A DNA stretch of 64,000 nucleotides from JAAYCI01 sp047972265 (GTDB lineage Bacteria; Bacillota; Clostridia; Oscillospirales; Ruminococcaceae): assembly GCA_047972265.1 (NCBI GenBank), contig JBKEAM010000134.1, forward strand, positions 44,628 to 108,627, written 5' to 3'. Within the stretch, counting starts at the first letter, position 1. Each line of letters begins with the position of its first letter. The translations under genes were made by a program, and so were the position numbers. Shown piece after piece: positions 60,759-64,000 of the stretch. Below the pieces are notes generated by a model. It saw only the letters and a list, made by a program, of their open reading frames with translations. It was not told the DNA's origin and did not search any database.

Positions 60759-61793
60759 TTATGCAGCAAAGTAAAAACCTGCATCCGGCAGGGCACCGCC
60801 CACAGATTCGGGCGCTTCGGCAAACAGCACACTTAGGTAGCCATCCAGCTTTTGCTGTAGAGGCTCGCCATCTATATACACAATGTTGCAAAGCGGCAGT
60901 GCCTTTTGGGCAATGGGCGCTTTTTCTACTATTCCAAACTGAGCCACTAGCTCGGCCGCATCGGCCACATTAGCATTTACCCAGTCTATGCTGGCTTTGT
61001 AGTCCTCTAAAAATTGCACAAACGCTTCTTTATTTTGCTCGGCAAACTCGGTGCGCACCACTAGCACCCCAGTTACAAGGGCACTGTCTGGCGACACCTT
61101 ATCCCATTCTTCTGTAAGGTTAAGTGCCACGGTTACCTTTTCATTTTGTACCTGCATCGCCGTTGCGTAGGGCTGGGGCAGTACCGCAATTGCATCGGTA
61201 GCTTCTGCCAATAAAGCCGCTACTTCGGTGGCTTCTGCCTTATATTCTATCGTTACATCTTTTTCGGGGTCTATTCCGTTTTGTTGCAGCAGATAGTTTA
61301 ATACAAACTCCGGCGTTTGGCCCTGCCCTGTAGAGTAGATTGTTTTGCCCTTTAAATCGGCAAAGCTTTTTACTGCATCTCCGGTTTGTACAACATACAA
61401 AACACCCAGTGTATTAATGGCTGCCACCTGCACTTTGCCCTCGGTTTTGTTGTACAAAACACTGGCTACGTTGGCGGGTACCGCCGCAATGTCTAAATCT
61501 CCGTTTATTAGCTTTGCGGTAACTTCGTCGGCCTTGCCGTACATTTCAACCTGATAGTTATGGCGTGCACTGCCCTCTTCGGCTTCCTGCATCAGTTTTA
61601 CCATACCCATAGAGGTTGGCCCTTTAAGGCCTGCAATTCGCATATCGGTTGCTGCCACTTCGTCCGGCACAGATGCCGAAGAACTTGGTGCCGCGCTAGA
61701 AACAGGCACAGAAGAAGACGCAGCCGGCGCGCAGGCAGCCAGCAGCCCTGCGCTTATAAGCAGCGTGCAAAAAATAGACATTAGCTTTTTCAT
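60759..61793 (-). CDS. ABC substrate-binding lipoprotein (NitT/TauT/ThiY type)
   Basis: A 344-residue lipoprotein. The signal peptide is MKKLMSIFCTLLISAGLLAAC, with the lipobox cleaving before Cys21, then a Ser/Ala linker. The mature fold is NMT1/NrtA-like (ADVNGD-style ligand loops, GDLDIAAVPANVAS, GKTIYSTGQGQTPEF). The ligand may be an organosulphonate, nitrate-like ion or a pyrimidine precursor; the sequence does not decide. The start at 61793 follows AAGGAG. Regulated probably by the divergent Crp/Fnr protein. Confidence 0.9.
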   Translation of the reverse strand: MKKLMSIFCTLLISAGLLAACAPAASSSVPVSSAAPSSSASVPDEVAATDMRIAGLKGPTSMGMVKLMQEAEEGSARHNYQVEMYGKADEVTAKLINGDLDIAAVPANVASVLYNKTEGKVQVAAINTLGVLYVVQTGDAVKSFADLKGKTIYSTGQGQTPEFVLNYLLQQNGIDPEKDVTIEYKAEATEVAALLAEATDAIAVLPQPYATAMQVQNEKVTVALNLTEEWDKVSPDSALVTGVLVVRTEFAEQNKEAFVQFLEDYKASIDWVNANVADAAELVAQFGIVEKAPIAQKALPLCNIVYIDGEPLQQKLDGYLSVLFAEAPESVGGALPDAGFYFAA

Positions 61794-61868
61794 AATAAAA
61801 TTCTCCTTACTATATTGCTTTTTGCGCCGTGCAAAAGGCGGCGCACCTACCATTGTTTTTACCAAGCT

Positions 61869-61874
61869 AGTATA
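61869..61874 (-). promoter_or_regulatory. Probable -10 box of the substrate-binding gene
   Basis: TATACT on the minus strand (an overlapping TATAGT lies at 61874-61879). There is no consensus -35, as expected for an activator-dependent promoter. The start would be near 61862. Confidence 0.5.
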
Positions 61875-61896
61875 CTATACTGTTATTTAAATAACT

Positions 61897-61910
61897 GTTG
61901 CCGCAGCAAC
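61897..61910. promoter_or_regulatory. 5-4-5 palindrome, likely Crp/Fnr-family operator
   Basis: GTTGC-CGCA-GCAAC is a perfect inverted repeat with the 5-4-5 geometry of FNR-type boxes. Its centre (61903.5) is 41.5 bases from the predicted start at 61862, the class II activation distance. A second palindrome TTATTTAAATAA lies at 61883-61894. Confidence 0.6.
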
Positions 61911-61952
61911 ATTTTGCCTTAAACTTGATTTATTAGATGAGGGCTGCCTGCC

Positions 61953-62657
61953 ATGAAAGATTACTTGCCTGTTTTATCCTGCACCTCTTTGTTTAGAGGA
62001 TTTTCTTCAAAAGAAATTTTGAATATTTTAGATGTTTTGCAGCCTGTTTTTTGCAGCTATAAAAAGCAGAGTATTTTAATGTTGTATGGCTATTGTAACC
62101 CTAAAATTGGCATAGTTTTAAACGGTGAAGTAGAGGGCCTGCGCCAAGTAGGCAGCACAAGGGATTTTACCATGATGCGGCTTGGCCCCGGCGGTATTTT
62201 TGGAGAGGTACTGGCGGTAAGCGGCACCGAAAGCCCCGTAACCGTGCAGGCGGCAAGCAACTGCGATATATTGTTGCTGGAATATCCCTTTGCCTTTCCC
62301 GCAGGGCAGCCGCAAATGCAACACTTGCATATTCGCTTGCAGCAAAACCTTGCAGAAGAGATTTCTCGCAAATATTTTACGCTTGATAAACGAATTGCTT
62401 TGCTTTTGCTACACAGCCTGCGCCAGCGCATTGCCACCTATTTGGTGGATTTGCTTGTACAGCAGGGAGAGTATATTGCCCTGCCGTTTGACAGAGCCGG
62501 TTTTGCGCGGCACTTAGGGTGCGAGCGCAGCGCACTTTCTCGAGAACTTTCTCGCATGGCAAAGGACGGCTTATTGCAAACAAGTAAAAAACAGATACAT
62601 ATTACAGACGTTGCAAGGCTGCAAAGCCTTGTGCAAAACGCCGAAGCAGCATTGTAA
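61953..62657 (+). CDS. Crp/Fnr-family transcriptional regulator
   Basis: A 234-residue regulator with a cyclic-nucleotide-type N-domain (GEVEGLRQV, GPGGIFGEVLAVSG) and a long dimer helix, then a C-terminal HTH: PFDRAGFARHLGCERSALSRELSRM. The recognition helix reads ERSALSRELSRM (about 191-202), whereas FNR has a Glu where Ser is here; the SR pair is kept. No N-terminal Fe-S cysteine set is evident. It is divergent from the ABC operon and probably acts on it and on its own promoter. Confidence 0.9.
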   Translation: MKDYLPVLSCTSLFRGFSSKEILNILDVLQPVFCSYKKQSILMLYGYCNPKIGIVLNGEVEGLRQVGSTRDFTMMRLGPGGIFGEVLAVSGTESPVTVQAASNCDILLLEYPFAFPAGQPQMQHLHIRLQQNLAEEISRKYFTLDKRIALLLLHSLRQRIATYLVDLLVQQGEYIALPFDRAGFARHLGCERSALSRELSRMAKDGLLQTSKKQIHITDVARLQSLVQNAEAAL

Positions 62658-62680
62658 CCCATAGCGCTTTACTGTATAAT
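62652..62680 (+). promoter_or_regulatory. Promoter of the terminal GT2-HAD pair
   Basis: TTGTAA (62652-62657), 17 bases and a perfect TATAAT (62675-62680). The -35 overlaps the last codons of the regulator gene. An ACCCAT / ATGGGT inverted repeat brackets the spacer region. Confidence 0.75.
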
Positions 62681-62746
62681 AATGGGTAAATTGATTTTTG
62701 TTTGTTTGCATTAAATTTATCTTTAAATGTATGTAAGGAGTTTGCC

Positions 62747-63721
62747 ATGTCACTGCCGGTTTTGTACATCGTTATCCCCTGTTACAACGAAGAAGAAGTG
62801 CTGCCCGTAACCAATCCTCTTTTTTTAGAGAAGCTTACACAGCTTATTAAAGAAGGGCGTATTGCTGACGACAGCCGCATATTGTTTGTAAACGATGGCT
62901 CCCGCGACAATACCTGGCCCATTATACAGGAATTGAGCCGCGCCGAAGAACATTTTGAGGGGGTTTCCCTTTCTCGCAACCGGGGCCACCAAAATGCCCT
63001 GCTGGGCGGCCTGATGGTAGCCAAGGATTTGGCCGACATCACCATCTCTATCGATTGCGACGGCCAAGACGATATTAACGCCATGGACGAAATGATTACC
63101 GAGTATGAAGCAGGCAGCGACGTTGTGTACGGCGTGCGCTCTTCGCGCGATACCGACAGTTGGTTTAAGCGCACCACTGCACAGGGCTTTTACAAGCTGA
63201 TGAACCGCCTTGGTGCCAACGTTGTGTATAACCATGCCGATTACCGCCTAATGAGTAGGCGTGCGTTAGATGGGCTTGCCGAGTTTAAAGAGGTAAACCT
63301 GTTTTTGCGCGGCCTTGTGCCGCTGGTTGGGTACCGGTTTTCTAGCGTATATTACGAGCGCCACGAGCGCATGGCCGGAGAAAGCCACTATCCGCTGGGC
63401 AAAATGCTGGCGCTTGCCATCAACGGCATTACCAGCCTTTCTGTTAAGCCCCTGCGCATGATAACCTGGGCCGGGTTTGTATTTTCGGTTATAAGCCTTA
63501 TTGCCATTGTGGTTACCATTGTACAGCACTTTATGGGGCTTACCGTTCCCGGCTGGAGCAGCACTTTTTGCGCCATCTTTTTTATGGGGGGCATACAGCT
63601 ATTAAGCGTGGGTGTTATAGGCGAATATGTTGGCAAAATATATTACGAAGCCAAAGCCCGCCCCCGTTTTATTATTGGCGAAAAAACATTTGAAGACAAA
63701 AAGGATACCAATGAGAGATAA
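62747..63721 (+). CDS. GT2 polyprenyl-phosphate glycosyltransferase (GtrB/DPMS-like)
   Basis: A 324-residue membrane GT2 enzyme: VIPCYNEEEV and FVNDGSRDNT at the N-terminus, SIDCDGQDD in the DxD position, the RGLVPLVGYR amphipathic segment and two C-terminal membrane helices (about 240-262 and 275-300). It transfers a sugar to undecaprenyl phosphate or a similar carrier. ATG 62747 follows AAGGAG; the longer frame starting at 62702 is not supported. It overlaps the HAD gene by 11 bases. Related in fold to the protein at 54306-55235. Confidence 0.9.
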   Translation: MSLPVLYIVIPCYNEEEVLPVTNPLFLEKLTQLIKEGRIADDSRILFVNDGSRDNTWPIIQELSRAEEHFEGVSLSRNRGHQNALLGGLMVAKDLADITISIDCDGQDDINAMDEMITEYEAGSDVVYGVRSSRDTDSWFKRTTAQGFYKLMNRLGANVVYNHADYRLMSRRALDGLAEFKEVNLFLRGLVPLVGYRFSSVYYERHERMAGESHYPLGKMLALAINGITSLSVKPLRMITWAGFVFSVISLIAIVVTIVQHFMGLTVPGWSSTFCAIFFMGGIQLLSVGVIGEYVGKIYYEAKARPRFIIGEKTFEDKKDTNER

Positions 63722-64000
63722 CATATTTTTTGATTTGGACGGAACCCTAATAGACCCCGCCCTCGGCATTACAAAGGGTGTTGCCTTTGCCCTTGCGCAG
63801 TTAAACCAGCCCCCGCTGGACCAAAAAACGCTTGAACTATTTATTGGCCCGCCTTTGTATGATGCTTTTGCAGAGTATTCCAACCTGCCGCAAGAGCTGC
63901 ACGCCGAAGCGGTGCGCCATTTTAGAGAGTATTACGCAGAGCATGGGCGAGATGAGCAAACGCTTTTCCCCGGTATAAAAGAGATGCTGGCAGCTCTGCG
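63711..64000 (+). CDS. HAD-family phosphatase (phosphoglycolate phosphatase-like), 3' partial
   Basis: The first 96 codons of a HAD hydrolase are visible before the edge: motif I is FFDLDGTLIDP, followed by the alpha-helical cap (ITKGVAFALAQLNQPPL and FIGPPLYDAF) typical of the Gph/PpaX branch, and LFPGIKEMLAAL. It likely dephosphorylates a small phosphorylated metabolite. AAGGATACCA precedes ATG 63711. The 11-base overlap suggests coupling to the glycosyltransferase. Confidence 0.88.
   Translation, partial: MRDNIFFDLDGTLIDPALGITKGVAFALAQLNQPPLDQKTLELFIGPPLYDAFAEYSNLPQELHAEAVRHFREYYAEHGRDEQTLFPGIKEMLAAL

Noticed and set aside
1..64000. tRNA genes, CRISPR arrays, insertion sequences, phage genes
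   Set aside because: No regularly spaced repeats, tRNA-like GGTTCGA-type arms in a cloverleaf, transposase or phage structural genes were seen; very short or diverged ones could be missed.

Overview
The window looks like chromosomal DNA of a Gram-positive anaerobe of class Clostridia, probably an Oscillospirales-type organism. Pointers are an IspH-ribosomal protein S1 fusion, a GerW/YtfJ sporulation protein, ScpAB, RemA, RqcH, a PASTA kinase with its PP2C phosphatase, a class A RNase P RNA, intrinsic terminators throughout and frequent TTG/GTG starts. The lineage is inferred from gene content; no 16S rRNA is present. I saw no insertion sequence, prophage, CRISPR array or tRNA.

Layout. 1-8.3 kb (minus): a partial GH13-fold protein with degraded active-site motifs, an aldose epimerase-like protein, phosphoglucomutase, a zinc-ribbon protein, efp, an M24 peptidase, an endonuclease IV-like protein, YqeG and S21. 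8.3-25 kb (minus): leuS with its own promoter, then a long housekeeping cluster transcribed from about 24.97 kb: yicC-remA-gmk-priA-def-fmt-Zn peptidase-rsmB-rlmN-PP2C-pknB-rsgA-thiN-rluA. The last gene is split by a -1 frameshift on A_AAA_AAG. 25.3-34.7 kb (plus): a Mn riboswitch and mntP, a site-2 protease, scpA-scpB-DUF2953-ytfJ, two small unknowns, an RsuA-type pseudouridine synthase, then a biotin-dependent carboxyltransferase set (12S-like, biotin carrier, 5S-like) with no membrane decarboxylase subunit. 34.7-37.4 kb (minus): rnpB, a hydrolase and a RodA-like SEDS protein. 37.6-41.7 kb (plus): tsaE (probable CTG start), tsaB, rpiB, upp and a membrane-anchored coiled-coil protein. 41.7-47.7 kb (minus): a small membrane protein, a PAS-GGDEF protein, a V4R-domain protein, rqcH, a Nif3-like protein, trmK and a DUF1858 protein.

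47.9-58.9 kb (minus) is a ten-gene run with tiny gaps or overlaps. Its first six genes form a surface-sugar module: SDR, TIM-barrel sugar isomerase, GT2, an FAD oxidoreductase with a four-cysteine motif, a membrane GT2 and a GT-C-like membrane protein. These run straight into a flavoprotein, cmk, plsC and ispH-rpsA. 59-61.8 kb (minus) is a NitT/TauT-type ABC importer. Upstream of it is a perfect 5-4-5 palindrome where a class II Crp/Fnr site would sit, beside a divergent Crp/Fnr regulator. The window ends with another polyprenyl-phosphate-type GT2 and a partial HAD phosphatase (plus).

The items most worth a second look are the GH13 pseudoenzyme candidate, the rluA frameshift site, the glycan module joined to core genes, the palindrome/regulator/ABC arrangement and the pump-less transcarboxylase-like operon.
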